A stretch of 64,000 nucleotides of DNA from Mermis nigrescens (GCA_036768485.1 JAVLUZ010000542.1:186001-250000); one strand, 5' to 3'; numbered from the stretch's first letter, positions 1 to 12,520 are shown. The notes: generated by a model not told the origin, from the sequence alone. A program made the numbers and translations.

Positions 1-355
1 TATCTAATTTGTTGCAGTCGTTCTCAATGGAGTAAATTTTGGTAACATTTGAATTATTTGACATAGCAATGGTGAATGGGGAAGTAACGCTCCATAAATT
101 CTAGAAAGCTCCTAGCTGTCTATCTCACTGTTTCTCTTCGAAAATTGTAGTCCGATTGGCCAATTGTTGATACTTGAAAGTTGGTGAGGTCATTTCGAGA
201 TATCAGTTTCAGTTAGCCTAAACTAAATTAAGAGTAAAATTTGGACCGGCGTACCGTTTCTCTTTAAAACAGTCAAAAGGAATCCAGAAATCCAATTCAA
301 TTTAACCAAGTTTACATCTGTGTTTTTGCTCACTCTGAATCCCTGAAACTTTTAG

Positions 356-454
356 GCAAACAAGGGCAAATTAGAAACCTTGCAACTCGTGCGTATGCTT
401 TGCGGTATAGCACAAGGAATGAAATACCTCAACGACAAGGGGTTTATTCACAGG
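356..454 (+). CDS. Eph kinase exon: alpha-E region up to catalytic HR
   Basis: The exon runs from acceptor tttag (351-355) to donor gtatga (455), 33 codons, phase 0 at both ends. It encodes [20 protein letters not shown] and then [13 protein letters not shown], which is the alpha-E helix leading into the HRD catalytic loop. The intron falls exactly between HR and DLAARN. Confidence 0.93.
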
Positions 455-3400
455 GTATGACTTTTCTTCAACGTATAGTGTAATTAGTTAAATTATGTGG
501 TATACTCGTATACCTTCAATTTTTGTTAAGAAACTGTCATTGAACACATAATATGCAAGTATAAATAACAAGTTATAACTTTAATAAAACAAATAAAGTC
601 TTCGTTTTAAATGTAAGCTCCATAAGCGCATATTAAATAAGCAAGGGCGTCTAATCGTTATTCTGATGAATCAAAGAGAGAAAAACGAATATTTGAAAGA
701 ACTTATTGTTTTCTAACTTATTAATATTTATGGATACTGTTAATATTTGTACATTAGGTAACTATCTCAGTTTTAGATTTATATAAATCGTATTCAAATA
801 CCGAAATTACCTCGGTTAAGACGATACCCTTCAATCGATGACAATAGATTTAAAAATCTTGATATTTTTGCTCGGTTTATGTTTTAGCAAGCATCGTATA
901 TGTGCAAAATTGATGAAAGACAAATCTGTTTTGGAATGTTGAATAAGAAGTACTAGGTGTGAATTTTTAGCTGAAATAATGCGTATCATTAGCGCAAATT
1001 TTATTCTAAAATGCTTTGATTTCTTAATTAAATTCGTTACTGAGGCCAATCTTTTTATTCTATTTATGATAACCAGGATTTGGCTGCTAGAAATGTTCTG
1101 GTCGATAAAAATTTAGTCTGCAAAATCGCCGATTTCGGACTGTCTAGAGGCGTTGATGGATCGACAGAACAAGTTTATACCACGAAGGTACGATTGCATT
1201 TATCATTTTACTTGACTATAATGTGATATTCAGTTTTCTGAATTCTAATATGTAAAGTGAACGAGTGGGGTGTCGCGTATTGCCCAGTTTTTTCGACATT
1301 TCTCGGTTATTTGTATTATAAATATTCCTTCTTCTAATAATGCGTCCATTTGATGTATTTTTATTTATTGTGTAATGTGTAGATATCTATTTTATTTATG
1401 TGTTTTTCATTTTTTATTGTTAGAAATATTGTCTTTATAATCTGAATAAGACTTTGTACGAATGACAAAGACGGTCAAGTTTGAAAACATGCTCAAGAAA
1501 AGATATTGTCGTTAGATTATAACGGTTGTAAATGCGCGTAGTTTACGCTTACAAAAATCTTAATCGAGTGCGATTGTGAATTTCGATTAGAATTTTCTTT
1601 CGAAAAATTGCTAATAATTTCGAGCAGCGTAAGAACGAACACTTGATGTTCAAATACATCTGTTTAGACGGATTTGACATATATCGATTTTTTATTTCTA
1701 ATTGCTTCACAAATGTTATGCGTGGATCCTACTAAAAAATCAATTGATAGCATTAATAACTACATAAGAATAACTGTATTATATGACATGAAAATTAATA
1801 ACTGTATTATATGACATGAAACGCCTAAAATTTTTTTAATATTTCGGTAAATAACGGTGTGTATTGTCCATCCCTTATTTCATCCATAATTAACCTATAT
1901 ATTGATTGTCTGTAATAAGATGTGCTCATGTCATTTTAAGCGGAAATAAACATGTTTTCTTTTTCTTTTTATTTTTGAAAAAATTATAACAAAAATGATA
2001 TAATAATAATAATAATTTTATAATAATGGATCCAGCGGGTCGGGCTTAGAATTTTCGGGATATTGGGAATCGTTTGTGGGCTCAGACATTGTTCTCATTC
2101 CATTGCGATTGGGTCTATTTGCTGCATCCCAAATTCTTATAGCATAATTGAATATACAAAATTTACACGTTTAACTTCCGAGTTTTGTGATCTTTTATAT
2201 TTCTTATTTAAGTGCGTGTACGTTTCAGACGTGTTTAGCAGTGTTTTTTGTATTCGGCAAAGATTTTTCCCGATGTACAAAGACTTCGGGACCGTCTTGG
2301 TACATGTACAAAGATTTTTGAGGAGATAAAAATTGCAAAAAAGGTCTAAAAGTGGCAAAAATTTTCGGCGCTTCGCGCCGAAATGAGTAATTGTGGGTTC
2401 TATATATCTTCACAATGGCAGAATTTGCATTTCAAAAGGAAAAATATCAGATTTTTCGGCGCTTCGCGCCGTTTTAAGACGATTCTTAGTGATTTTTGCT
2501 CTTAGAAGACCCAGAAATTAGCTAAAATATTCTATCAAAAGTCGAACAACTCTGTTTTTACTACACTAAATCGCTACTGTACCATATTATAGTATCCAAA
2601 ATTTGTGTGTACAGAATGTACAAAGACTTTAAGGGATCATATTTGTACGTGTACAAACGGACCTTGTACAAAAAAACACTGGTGTGTAGTATTGGTTTTC
2701 ATTTATAGGGCGGCAAGATCCCCGTTCGTTGGACGGCTCCCGAAGCAATAACGTTCCGTAAATTCACCTCTTCTTCGGACGTCTGGTCGTATGGTGTGTT
2801 GATGTGGGAGGTAATGTCGTACGGAGAGCGACCCTACTGGGACTGGACTAATCAGCGGGTCATTCAATCTGTCGACGAAGGTTATCGACTGCCTTCACCA
2901 ATGGTAGGTTGACACGGATTATAAATTATTTTTGTAATAACTTAGAGTAATTCATTCATCGGATTGTTGATTACTTTTAAATTTGTAAATATTTCGACTT
3001 GTAATCCTAACATGTATCATGGTCTGCGGCCTTCAAATTTATATACTGTAGTGTGATGTGAGATACAAGCCTAGCTACGTTTGGCTTTTAATGAATGTCT
3101 TATGAACTGCGTGATAAGCATCTGTATGCGAGCCAATCTACTTTGCGTTATCTACTCCATTATTTTTTTAATCCAGATCCCTATTATTGCGTCTTCGCAC
3201 ATGTGAGTTTTGTGGTCTATATAGACTCCCTATTATGGGAATTTTCGGGACAAAAAGACGAAATTAAGGTCGCAAATAAACAGTCGTGGTGCAAATAAGA
3301 CAGAGTCTGATTGAAAACTCGATTTGAAGTATTTTTTGCACTTTCTACACATCCGCACCTATTTTAAGTCGGTTTTAATTCAGTGAAGCTATTCAACATG

Positions 3401-6400
3401 CCTTTCGCATACTGACCATACTTACGGTCACTTGATTATTTATTCGAAAAATTCATGCTTTCATTCCAATCTCGCGCAAAATTCAAGTCGATTTCGTGCT
3501 TATTTTGAAAATTTCTACGATTAAAAATAACCGTGTTTTTTAAGGATTGCCCTCTTGCCTTGTATCGATTAATGCTGGAATGTTGGCATCGGGAACGACA
3601 ATTTCGTCCTACTTTTGCTTCTATCGTTCAAACTTTACAGAGCTTTTGCCATTGTCCCGAATTGTTATATTCACCCGTTGGTCAGTGCATAGAGTAAGAT
3701 TGCGTTTTTATGATCAACGCATTTGCATCTCTTCGATCTGATAAACGGAGAAAATAGCTTTTTATTCCAGTGCAATGCATCATCTTGAGCCGATTTTGCT
3801 TTAACCTCAATCTGCTAAAAATCACTAGCCTATTAATTATCGTCCTCATGTTTTAGCTACGACCTTAGTAATACCGAATCACTCGACAAAAACATTGAAA
3901 ATACCCTTCTTTGTATCAAACTTAATATGTTTCATTTGGATGTATTAGATTTTCTTATTTTTACGTTTTATCTGAAACGGCTTAATGAAAATATAAATGA
4001 GTTATATAAATCAAGTACAATAGCCGACTATTTTTATGTTATAGCTTGTTTATTCGTAAAGCTTATCACGGCTATTAATAAGATGCATATTGCTCATATT
4101 GCTTATAGGCTGCTAAGCTTTGCTGTAGTCAGTTTATTATAGCGTTTGTTGTAAGAACATGTATATTTTAAGCTGTAGAATGATGCTTTCTCTTTCCGAA
4201 AAATTCTTAAATAAAAGACTCTGCACTCTGTCGGTGTGGCGTTACACATTTGAAATCCGGAATCAGAATATGAAAATTATGAAATAGAATCTGAAATAAC
4301 TATTGCATTGAAATTAGATATATAGTTCAATTTACTTACGTATGTACCTTAATTAACTCGTGCTAAATCACTTTCAAGCGGTAATAAATTCACAATGTTC
4401 GCGAGGAGTCCAAAATGGTCGATAACTCTGAAAATCCGCTTTTAGCTCGCAAAATAGCATTTTTCCAAAGCATAGTTTCCCAAGGTCGGAAGTTTAGGGG
4501 GTGGTGAAATCTCAAAATTTAGGACCACTAAATTTAGAGTCTAGCCTTTTTTGCAGGTCAAATATGAAAAATGGCTAAAACATCCCATATAGCATGTTTT
4601 AATGTGAAAAACTGCATTTTTAACTACTTTTTGTCCCATTCTGACTAGTTTCGTTACTCTTGTAATTGAAAAATATAGGAATTCATCGAAAATTTTGACT
4701 TTTCAGATCATTTTAAGTTCATTCTAGGTATTTTATGGGTAAACAAAACAGAAATGTATTAGTCGGCGCGAAGCGCCGAAAAATTTTTAATATCTTCACT
4801 GCTTTTGTACCCAAAAATCATGCGGAAAATCGTCCGACAGTGATTAAAGTCTCGGACCCTGAGATGGGGGTAATATCCCCCTCACCCCCTATGGGAATGT
4901 GTGTTCCAAAGGAAATTTCCGAGAAGCTGGTATAGAATAGTGTTTAAGTTGTCCAATTTCATTATTATGAGTGAAAATATGGCGCAAAACGCCGTGAAAT
5001 TTGCGAAATTCAGGCAAACAGACGACTTGAGATGAAAAATTGCCGCTCAATCTGTATTCGTGAAGCAAGCATATTAAAGAGTTTGACGGAAAGCGCCAAA
5101 ACGTTTCTTTAAAAGAATTCTCGCTAAAAAACTGGATAAACTTATCCGGAATCACTATGTTTTTGCTTAAAAATATTCTGCAAGAGGCGTAAAATCTTCT
5201 TTAACTACAAAAAACAATTATTCCCGGTGCAAAATATGACTTCCAGGCCCCCAACAAAGTCGATAAACGCGATTAATAACTGTAAAGATTTGAAGAATTA
5301 CGCTAGATGACGATCAAGATTTTAAAAAAACAATCAATTTTTTATCTCGCCAATTCAATTAGGCCGATAAAAGCGGCTGCCCGCGTCCACTCTCGAATCC
5401 ACCCTTGCTTTCAGGCTCAGGTACGCAAGGTCAATTATTCAGGGAGGGGTGGATATCAAGCTTGGAGATAGCCAAGTGCTTTTAAAAAACGATTCTATAG
5501 CGAAAAAATTGTATCGCTATAAAACCATAATTCTAAAGCATTGGTTGCAAGGATGCAGCATCTTTGAACTCACAAACATATCTATGTAGACTTTTTCTAC
5601 TGAAAATAGCTATTTAGCCCTTTTTGATGTCGGAAAAATAGCCATATTTCCTTTTAAAACGCAGAACAACAACTACATAGCATTTCTATAGTCTGTTTCA
5701 TTAAACTTTGAGGTTTTTGAACAAATTCGAGATGCCTACAAGAGTGGTTTAAACTAACAGATAAAATATGAAATTATACAGTATATCGAGTTGCAGTGAA
5801 ACGCTCGCTATTGGCAAACCGCTTTACTGCATCAAAAGTTTGAACTACTTTTGTAACCTGATTCATGCGGCTTAAATTCAAAATAAAACCGCAAAGTTAA
5901 ATGAAACACTAAAAACTCACGTGGTTTGTTCCTGAGCCAAACAAGACTGTTTAGCTAAGCTAGTTTTCTGAGCCCAGTATGCTTTCAAGATTTTCTATGA
6001 ATTGACATTTATTCTCCATTTCGCATCGCATTTAGGCATGGTATTTCGAGCTGCGGCGGACTCGGTTTGCAAAGCGCCCCCATGCCTCCCCCCAGTCAGC
6101 ATTACTGCGTGACTCCCGAAAACCCGGCTTACGGCTCCGCCTATCGTTCGATCGCCCACCAGTCGAATTGCTTCGTTCGCCCCGCCCACTCCTCCCCCAA
6201 TTCGCTGATTCAACCGGCGTCCTTGACGAACTACGGCCAATACGGTAGTCTGAGACGCGTCGTGCCGATTCAACATCAAAAATACGGGTGCAGCGTCAGT
6301 TCTAATCTTACAATCGATCACCTTCTGCGTCACTTCGACTCGGATCGCCATTTGCGGACGTTGATCTCTCGACTGGGCTTGCAAGGTCATCATTCAGTTG

Positions 6401-6705
6401 ACCTCTTGACCTCCAGACTGTCCGGCGGCGATCACGAATTTGACGACTCGTTGAACTGCCAAGAGCGGGCCAACTTGTTGGAGCGTGTTGAGACGCTGAG
6501 GAGGCATTTAATTTGCCCAAATTCGTCGAATAATTTGGGCGTCAACGCAGCATCTCCTTCTTACAACGTTCTAACTATGCACAACGCGGATCACGTGACC
6601 TTCAGCGCGGCGCCTCAGCCGTCCGTCATTCCTCAAACAGCCAACGCGAACTTTTATTACAAAAGTGCCCAGCCGCAACAACAAAACGACGGGTTTTTCG
6701 TTTAA
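356..6705 (+). CDS. Eph-type receptor tyrosine kinase, 3' part of gene (5 exons)
   Basis: Eph receptors are membrane tyrosine kinases that bind ephrins on neighbouring cells and signal in axon guidance and tissue patterning. Five exons join in frame: 356-454, 1077-1187, 2709-2903, 3545-3693 and 6036-6705 (phases 0,0,0,2). The first four give the kinase C-lobe: the catalytic loop HR/DLAARN split by an intron, KIADFGLSR, then [33 protein letters not shown] and [17 protein letters not shown]. GGKIPxRWT(A/S)[12 protein letters not shown] and [14 protein letters not shown] are Eph signatures. The last exon adds about 220 residues. The N-lobe, transmembrane and ephrin-binding parts lie upstream of the window. 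Introns 2 and 4 hold transposons (2239-2681, 5691-5910). The family call is certain from motifs; which Eph paralogue it is cannot be told. Confidence 0.95.
1077..1187 (+). CDS. Eph kinase exon: catalytic loop, DFG and activation loop
   Basis: The exon lies between acceptor aaccag (1071-1076) and donor gtacga (1188), 37 codons, phase 0. It begins [10 protein letters not shown], where D is the catalytic base and N binds metal, and continues [10 protein letters not shown] and EQVYTTK. The tyrosine of VYTT is at the usual activation-loop autophosphorylation position. Catalytic residues are intact. Confidence 0.95.
2239..2681. mobile_element. hAT-like non-autonomous element, TGTAC family
   Basis: The ends are CAGTGTTTTTTGTA and its inverse TTGTACAAAAAAACACTG. 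The element is flanked by GTGTTTAG (2231-2238) and GTGTGTAG (2682-2689), an 8-bp duplication with one mismatch that fits the hAT nTnnnnAn pattern. Inside are two copies of a palindrome-like GGCGCTTCGCGCC (about 2375 and 2460) and paired TGTACAAAG motifs. It sits in intron 2 of the Eph gene. Related copies occur at 17810-17874, 25947-26743 and 56315-58130. Confidence 0.75.
2709..2903 (+). CDS. Eph kinase exon: APE motif through helix F and G
   Basis: The exon lies between acceptor tatag (2704-2708) and donor gtaggt (2904), 65 codons, phase 0. It encodes [19 protein letters not shown], then [20 protein letters not shown] and [25 protein letters not shown]. Most Eph kinases have TSPEA or TAPEA here. 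This is the most diagnostic Eph segment in the window. Confidence 0.96.
3545..3693 (+). CDS. Eph kinase exon: end of C-lobe (DCP...LECW...RP)
   Basis: The acceptor is taag at 3541-3544 and the donor is gtaaga at 3694. The exon has 49 codons plus 2 nt. It reads [20 protein letters not shown] then [22 protein letters not shown] and RPxF are the conserved end of tyrosine kinase domains. The two leftover bases GA join the G at 6036 to make Glu, so the junction to the last exon is phase-perfect. Confidence 0.93.
3694..6035 (+). other. Eph intron 4 with decayed repeats
   Basis: This intron has no coding signal. A GGCGCGAAGCGCC motif at about 4764 belongs to the same short GC-rich palindromic motif seen in many elements here. 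A MITE of the GTCTGTTTCA family occupies about 5691-5910. The rest is AT-rich and unassigned. Confidence 0.6.
5691..5910. mobile_element. GTCTGTTTCA-family MITE (TA-flanked), degenerate
   Basis: It starts GTCTGTTTCA after TA (5689-5690) and ends near ATGAAACACTA. It shares internal sequence (CCGC..TTACTGCATCAAAA, AACYACTTTTGT) with the copy at 9697-9946. The right terminus is decayed. Confidence 0.5.
6036..6705 (+). CDS. Eph receptor C-terminal exon, divergent tail
   Basis: The exon opens after acceptor tttag (6031-6035) and ends at TAA 6703-6705, giving about 222 residues. It begins [20 protein letters not shown] and is rich in Ser, Pro, Asn and Gln. Residues from about 6304 to 6510 ([20 protein letters not shown] ... 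[16 protein letters not shown]) are helical and occupy the place where Eph receptors carry a SAM domain, but similarity to SAM is weak and this is inference. The protein ends NDGFFV; the -2 Phe and terminal Val fit a class II PDZ ligand, as in many Eph tails. It is more GC-rich than the flanks, as expected for a coding exon. Confidence 0.88.
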
Positions 6706-6806
6706 ACCATTGAATTACTTTTTTATCGCATTTTCGCGTAAATTTCTCAAAAATTAGCGAGAAAATTTGTCATGTCAGGACTAAAAAGTAGTTAATGGCT
6801 CAGTAC

Positions 6807-7206
6807 CACCTGGGCAATGCCCCATATCGGCCCATCACCAGGACGGGTCGAACCAAAAGCAAACGTTGGACGGGGCGAGGGATAACTTGGACGGGGCTAT
6901 GTTTTGTACAAGGGGAAAATTTTTGAAGATAATTTAAGGAAATGCTAGTGCTAGATACAGCATATCATGATCAATTTGCAAAACATGCACAGGAACTATC
7001 TTATTATGCTGTTCGACACCTTTTTCATGGATGTACCCACCTTTTTTCAGTGACTGACCCACTGATTAAGCTGAACGACCGACCTTTTTCAGGCACGGAC
7101 CCACCTTTTTTCAGGGACAGACCCACCTTTTTCAGGGTGTAGGGACCCACCCACCCTTTTGGCTGGAAGTTGGACGGGGCGAACCGTCAGCCATTGCCCA
7201 GGTATG
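6807..7206. mobile_element. Non-autonomous DNA transposon, CACCTGGGCAATG ends
   Basis: Inverted ends are CACCTGGGCAATG (left) and CATTGCCCAGGTATG (right). Flanks are CTCAGTAC (6799-6806) and CTAAGTAC (7207-7214), 7 of 8 matching. The interior has short tandem copies of GACCCACCTTTTTTCAG between about 7030 and 7150. It lies in the presumed 3' UTR or flank of the Eph gene. It is probably hAT-like. Confidence 0.7.
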
Positions 7207-7429
7207 CTAAGTACCGTGATGCAATGACTCGACCAGTCTTGCCTTCCTTGATGTAATGACCACTTAATTAAAATTGAAATTAACTTTATCTATGAATCAA
7301 CAGGAGAAGTCGCAGCTTTAGTCATTTACTTTTACTGCATTCACGAGAAACGTGAGGCAATGATACATTTATACCCATTTATTACTGAATTTGACTTCAT
7401 ATCGCAAATGTGCCTATTTAAGGCTTTGC

Positions 7430-7435
7430 AATAAA
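7430..7435 (+). promoter_or_regulatory. Possible poly(A) signal AATAAA for the Eph gene
   Basis: AATAAA lies about 730 bp after the Eph stop codon. The 400-bp transposon in between would lengthen the 3' UTR. The site may be chance in AT-rich DNA. Confidence 0.25.
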
Positions 7436-7911
7436 TTAGCTATCCGTTTAATTAAGTTATCTTGATACACCCATTGTACATTACATAAATGTTCATAAGC
7501 AATTTTTTAGTCAGTTAAAATTTTTCTAGAAAACCTAATTTTTCATCTACTGTGAATTATCTATTTGACTTTAAGGACTCACAGTATTTTGAAATAGTTG
7601 TTTAGATAGAGCATGTCATTATTGTAAACTGAATTATTTCATTTTAAATCAGTCGTTCGTTCTAAGGAATTTGCATCGTTCATTTCATGTTAAAATTAAT
7701 TGTATTTGAAAGCTGGGAGTGAAGTCTGTGCACGGTAAATATAATGCTACACATTTCTCCTCGATCGAGGCAGTCAAGAAGAATAACAAAAATCCAGCAC
7801 CGTTCGTTTTGTTCATAGAACTTCTACCTAGAAAGCATGCGGTTTGCTAAATTTTAGTAAATTTGAGTGAAATTTCTCAGGTGATCCGGTGAAAAGACGG
7901 GTACCTATATG

Positions 7912-8291
7912 CAGGCCTGTACCCAGGATTAGGCCAAGGGGAGGGGGCGAACCCAACATAAATTGGTATGTATCTCGGAAAATTCGCCGGGATAGCTCTT
8001 AAAAACCGAATTTTTCGATGTTTTCCGACACGCTCTATCCATTGGGGTCATAAAATTCTAACTTTTTTGAAAAAAACTATTATCACTCAAAAAATCATAT
8101 AAAAAATTTCATTTTTTGGTCGCGCTTGGGCCAAAATGATGGAAAATAGTTCACATCCGGCGCGAAGCGCCGAAATATTGAAGATTTTACAACGATAACA
8201 TTCGATTTTTCCATGTTTCCGTGCATTATCTTACCTTTCAAAAAATTTTTCGGCAAAGGGGAGGGCGGCCGCCCCCTTGAATACGACGCTG
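7912..8291. mobile_element. hAT-like element, CAGGCCTGTACCC ends
   Basis: A perfect 8-bp duplication CCTATATG flanks it (7904-7911 and 8292-8299). The left end is CAGGCCTGTACCCAGGATTA; the right end inverted reads CAGCGTCGTATTCAAGGGGG. It contains a GGCGCGAAGCGCCGAAA motif at 8159. CAG termini and 8-bp duplications fit the hAT superfamily. There is no ORF. Confidence 0.8.
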
Positions 8292-8299
8292 CCTATATG

Positions 8300-9690
8300 T
8301 GCATTAACCTATAAGTATAATTATACAGCTATGATTGGAAAAATTATAATTGGACTATAAAAAGGCTGAATGTTTTAGTCTGTCATTTTACACTTACTCT
8401 GTTTGATCATCACTTTCCTCAAAGCATCATTCTTTGTTGTCTGTCACTCGACTTATTCAGTATAAGAATTTTGTTTATTTTTGGTCGCATAATCACGGTC
8501 GCATTTTTTCAATCTGACGCTTTAAACGACGACGTTTTGTCTTGACTACTTTGCACTATACTTCGTTCCCGTTGACTCCTCGAAGCATTTTATTAGCGCG
8601 GACTATAAAATTCGATCGCAGACTTTTATACATCATGTATCGATAATGGTGCCTTTTGTTAATTTTAATTATTTTCTTCACTTTGACTTATAGTTGTTGT
8701 AACTACGTGATTAGTTTCTCGTAGTATTCTGTCAATTCGTCATTTATCGTATGCGCTAGATGTTTGGATAATAATTGGAAATGACAACCGTTTTTTCCAT
8801 TTCCTTATCTTAACTATGCAGGGAAGTCTAATCATGACTTGGTACAAACGACCAAAATTATTATGATTTTTTTAAAGTGCAAAGTAATCTACAAAGAACT
8901 AAAGTACAAATATGCCTGTTGTTAAATACTCAACTTTCGGAAGTAATTCAGCGGTAACGCTGAGAGAATTGGAAATTTGTACACCAAAAAGCTAATTTCG
9001 TAAGATTGCTTTAAAATGGTAAATTTTGTACTAAAGATTTCTGTTGCGGCACAGTGAAATTCTGGCAGCTTGAATGATTAGAGAACTAGTATTGTTTACG
9101 CCCGAAGATGGTTGAACTCGATAAATTTAATCATATCTAGACATTCCTTCAGAATTAAAATTATTTATAATATCATTTATTTAACTTTCCCAAATTACTA
9201 AAAGTATTCGCTTTCACGCGTATCATTCATTTCTATTAAAGTGCTGACTTTTTCGTTTGACCTTTTGTAGTTATTTCCATGTCTGATTTTTAAATACTTT
9301 GTCAGAAATACTCATGCGTCTTGCGCTTATTATTTTTTGATTATCTGCTGCCGTAATTATGTGTAGAAGTCACACTGCCATTCGTGCTTTATATCAGCCA
9401 GCCTTTATGGCGATTAGTACGCGCTGTACGCTGACTTGTACAGCGATGTTTGTTATGTAGGTCGTGCTTGTAAACTTTTGTACTTATTGCGTGCTTGGTA
9501 CGAACTTTGTCGTTTTTCTGTGATAAGACGATCGTTTTGATTACGATTCGTACTTAGTGCTTATACGTTCCTGAATTGTATAGACAAGTCCGAAAAAACC
9601 TTATCTTGAAAAATAGGTACATTTGCTCAGCGTAGGGTTCAGACTGGATGAACTTATTGTTCTAAGCGCTGTTACTGTTTCATATAGATA
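8300..9690. other. Intergenic, no feature recognised
   Basis: AT-rich sequence without a coding-like ORF, clear inverted ends or strong similarity to other parts of the window. Confidence 0.6.
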
Positions 9691-9696
9691 CCTATA

Positions 9697-9946
9697 GTAC
9701 GTTTCATATAACTTTAATGTTTCTAAAAAAATCTAAAATAACTACGGAAGTATTTCGAACTAACACGCAAATGCGATATTCTACAGTAATTTAGGTTTAA
9801 AATAACTCAAAATAAGCGGCTTCTACTTGCTCGCTCGCATCATATGGAGGCGTATGCCATTGTCAAGCCGCATTATTGCATCAAAATTTCAAACCACTTT
9901 TGTTGCCCGATTCTTGCAGATAAAATCAAAGTTGTATGAAACAGAC
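9697..9946. mobile_element. GTCTGTTTCA-family MITE with TA flanks
   Basis: It is flanked by TA (9695-9696 and 9947-9948). The left end is GTACGTTTCATATAACTTT; the right end inverted is GTCTGTTTCATACAACTTTG. The interior matches the copy at 5691-5910. A TA duplication suggests a Tc1/mariner-type origin (inference). Confidence 0.65.
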
Positions 9947-10359
9947 TATAGGTATATAAGGGTTGTAGGCCTTAGATTTGGGGCTGATTCGTCTAGTCGT
10001 ATAAAATTTAGCTCGAATTTAGCTATCACCGAAACTAAGCTAATACACATGTCGTGAGCGATGCACGTTTAACGTGAGCTAATCCATAAAACCGTATGGC
10101 ACAATATGCGCTTATGCATGTAGCCAGACAGCTAGCTGGCTGCCCTATAGTCAGTTTCACATAACTTCGCGCATAAATTTCAAAATTTCAATCGACAGTA
10201 TGTAACTTAGAGTGGTTTTCGCCCGCTTCCTAGTTATTGGAGTATCTTAGCGCGCGCAAACGAGTTGGCTGATTTAGCACTTGAAGTATGTACGGATAAC
10301 TAAACTGACAGCACGCCGTCAGAGAAGATACCCAACACACAACAACTACGAAAGCAGCG

Positions 10360-11342
10360 AACCCCCGTAAGTACCTTCGGGACTTACCTAAGTACCTATG
10401 CTACACCTAGCGCTGGTCAAGAAGCTGCGGTAAAAACCTGCACTCTTCCAAACTGACCCTGAATACCTACTGCCTAAAATCTCCACGGACGTAATTGGTC
10501 CGGTACCTATGGAGATTATGGGAAGGAGATGCCGACCGCAGATCTTAACCAGGAGTAATTAGATAATCCCGGTATTCGCCCTAGGTCCTTAGACCTTTTT
10601 AGACCAAAAGAATAATTTTTCGCGAAAAGAATTGAAAAGGTTTCGCACTAGATTACCTATGGCGAAACTACTTATGAATTCTGGTTCCACTAGCACTCTG
10701 TACTTAAAACACAACAACAAAGAGCTCTATTCCGGGCTGTCATCCACTATAAAAATTATGTAATAATTTTTATAGATTTTTGGTTTGAAAAAGGAATTAT
10801 GAATTTTGCACAAAATGATAAATAAAGACTTTACCCAACGAAATCCGGCAAGAAATAAAGCTATGGCCGGCCTGATCCCAATTCCTGACTGCTTGCGATA
10901 TAATGCACCCCTAAGCAGTGGATTTTTGTGCTTTTACCGAATTCAAACAATGTACAATAAATGGCGCTAATAAAGTCGGAGATGACACGCCACAAAAGCA
11001 AAAGCCAAACTGGCACAAATCAACTAATGATCCTAAGGGGGATTGGCCCACAGTAATAGAAGAAGAAATTATTGTAAAATGTGTTTATGACAAAAATTGT
11101 GTGCTTCTTGCACATAGATTTTCCAGGTCTCCGCACAGGCTCAACGTGAATAGCGGTCATGTCGCCTATGTTTTAAATGTGAAAAGTGATAGGGGACTTG
11201 TGGGGTGTTCCACAGTAAACAAGGTCGCATCATAGTATCCCTCGCGACACCTAGCGACAAGAGTCCAACCAATTGACACTGCGTGGTCGGAATGCCTCCG
11301 CATGTCATATCGTCGATCTGAAAATATGGCTGGGTCGCCAAA
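10360..11342 (-). mobile_element. Degenerate LTR retroelement fragment
   Basis: Sequence at 10370-10410 (CCTTCGGGACTTACCTA, GTACCTATG) matches the inverse of 49235-49285. The order of similarity with 20960-22018 is conserved. On the minus strand TTGGGATCAGGCCGGCC (about 10865-10882) sits where a primer binding site would be, and a LTR-like stretch would run from about 11342 down to about 10886, starting TTTGGCGACC. No reverse transcriptase remains visible. The open frame at 10918-11235 (+) is probably fortuitous. Confidence 0.4.
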
Positions 11343-11439
11343 GTGGAAACACACGACCGGATGGTCTGAATTGGCGCACTAAGGTGCGCAAAGGCCGTAC
11401 AAGTAACGGCTCGTGTAGATACACTATCTACAAGTAGGC

Positions 11440-11740
11440 CGGGGCTTAGGATAATTATATATCAGATCAATGCTATAATTGCAATCTGTCAGCTTGTTGT
11501 CGGACATGGTTTTAGCAGTAGGTACTTATAGTAGGTGATAGTAGGCGGAATTTATATACAAAAATGGGCGGAATACTTATAATAGGTTGAACTTTCAGTG
11601 CATAAATTCTGAAACAATATTCGACAATAAGCTGACAGATTGTGGTTATAGCATTGATTTGATATATAATTATCGTAACCCTGGGCTTATTGTTGATGGA
11701 AATTCTTAAAATTTATGTGCGAAGTTAATTTGAAACAGAC
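11440..11740. mobile_element. GTCTGTTTCA-family MITE, decayed, plus inverted fragment
   Basis: The stretch from about 11583 to 11740 carries GACAGATTG(T/C)GGTTATAGCATTGATT and the right end TTGAAACAGACTATAG, like the copies at 19494-19656 and 42654-42818. A short inverted fragment with the same core lies at about 11445-11515. The left end is degenerate. Confidence 0.5.
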
Positions 11741-12520
11741 TATAGACGCTACATAACTGTATACGTGTCATGCGTCTGTTGAGTGATTGGAATCTTTACA
11801 GGGTACATTGAAGCTCCTCATGCTTGTGGAGTTCAAGGCTTGCATGGTGCATATGTGTCAAAGCTAAATGAAAGAGACTGTGGTCTGTTCCATTCCAAAC
11901 GGTCCATTTTGGTTTTTATGGCTTTTTACTGGAGCATAATATTTTACGGTTCAGATTGATGCTGCAATTTGTTTGATGTGCCGCATGTTGAGCAATGCAC
12001 ATTAAACATTGATAAGAAGAGTCAGCAGCCAAGAGAACATAATTGAGAAGCCATCAGTGCATTGAAAAACTAATACAGTAATAAAACTTCAGCGAAAGAC
12101 TGGCATACCTACCTAACCTACATGTAGGACAAGTTGGTGGTATAAGGTTACCTCACTGTGCATAACTTATTCACTTGACTCTAAATTGGCATTTATGTAG
12201 TCAAGACTATTTTATTGACACTTTTCATGATCAACATGCACAAGTTTTTTTTGATTTTGAATTCAAAAGCAGGTAGGTATTGGTAAAAGTAAAGTTTTTC
12301 CTCCGATCTGATTGGATTGATCACACCATTGATAGCAGAAAGTTCTTTTTATAGCAGACAAAATTTAAGAAAATGTAAAAAATGCAGTCGTTAACCGAGT
12401 TTGAGCAATTTAAACCATTCACTTTAAATTCTGTCCAATAGATGAGCGGTCGGTTCTTGCTTCGCTATCGGTTCCATATTAACACTGCACACATAGTTTT
12501 ATCAGAACAGGAATTTTGCT

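Noticed and set aside
5995..6520. Minus-strand ORFs of 70 and 132 codons
   Set aside because: Shadows of the Eph C-terminal exon on the opposite strand.
10918..11235. 105-codon ORF, plus strand
   Set aside because: It sits within the proposed LTR of a decayed element in antisense; no motif recognised.
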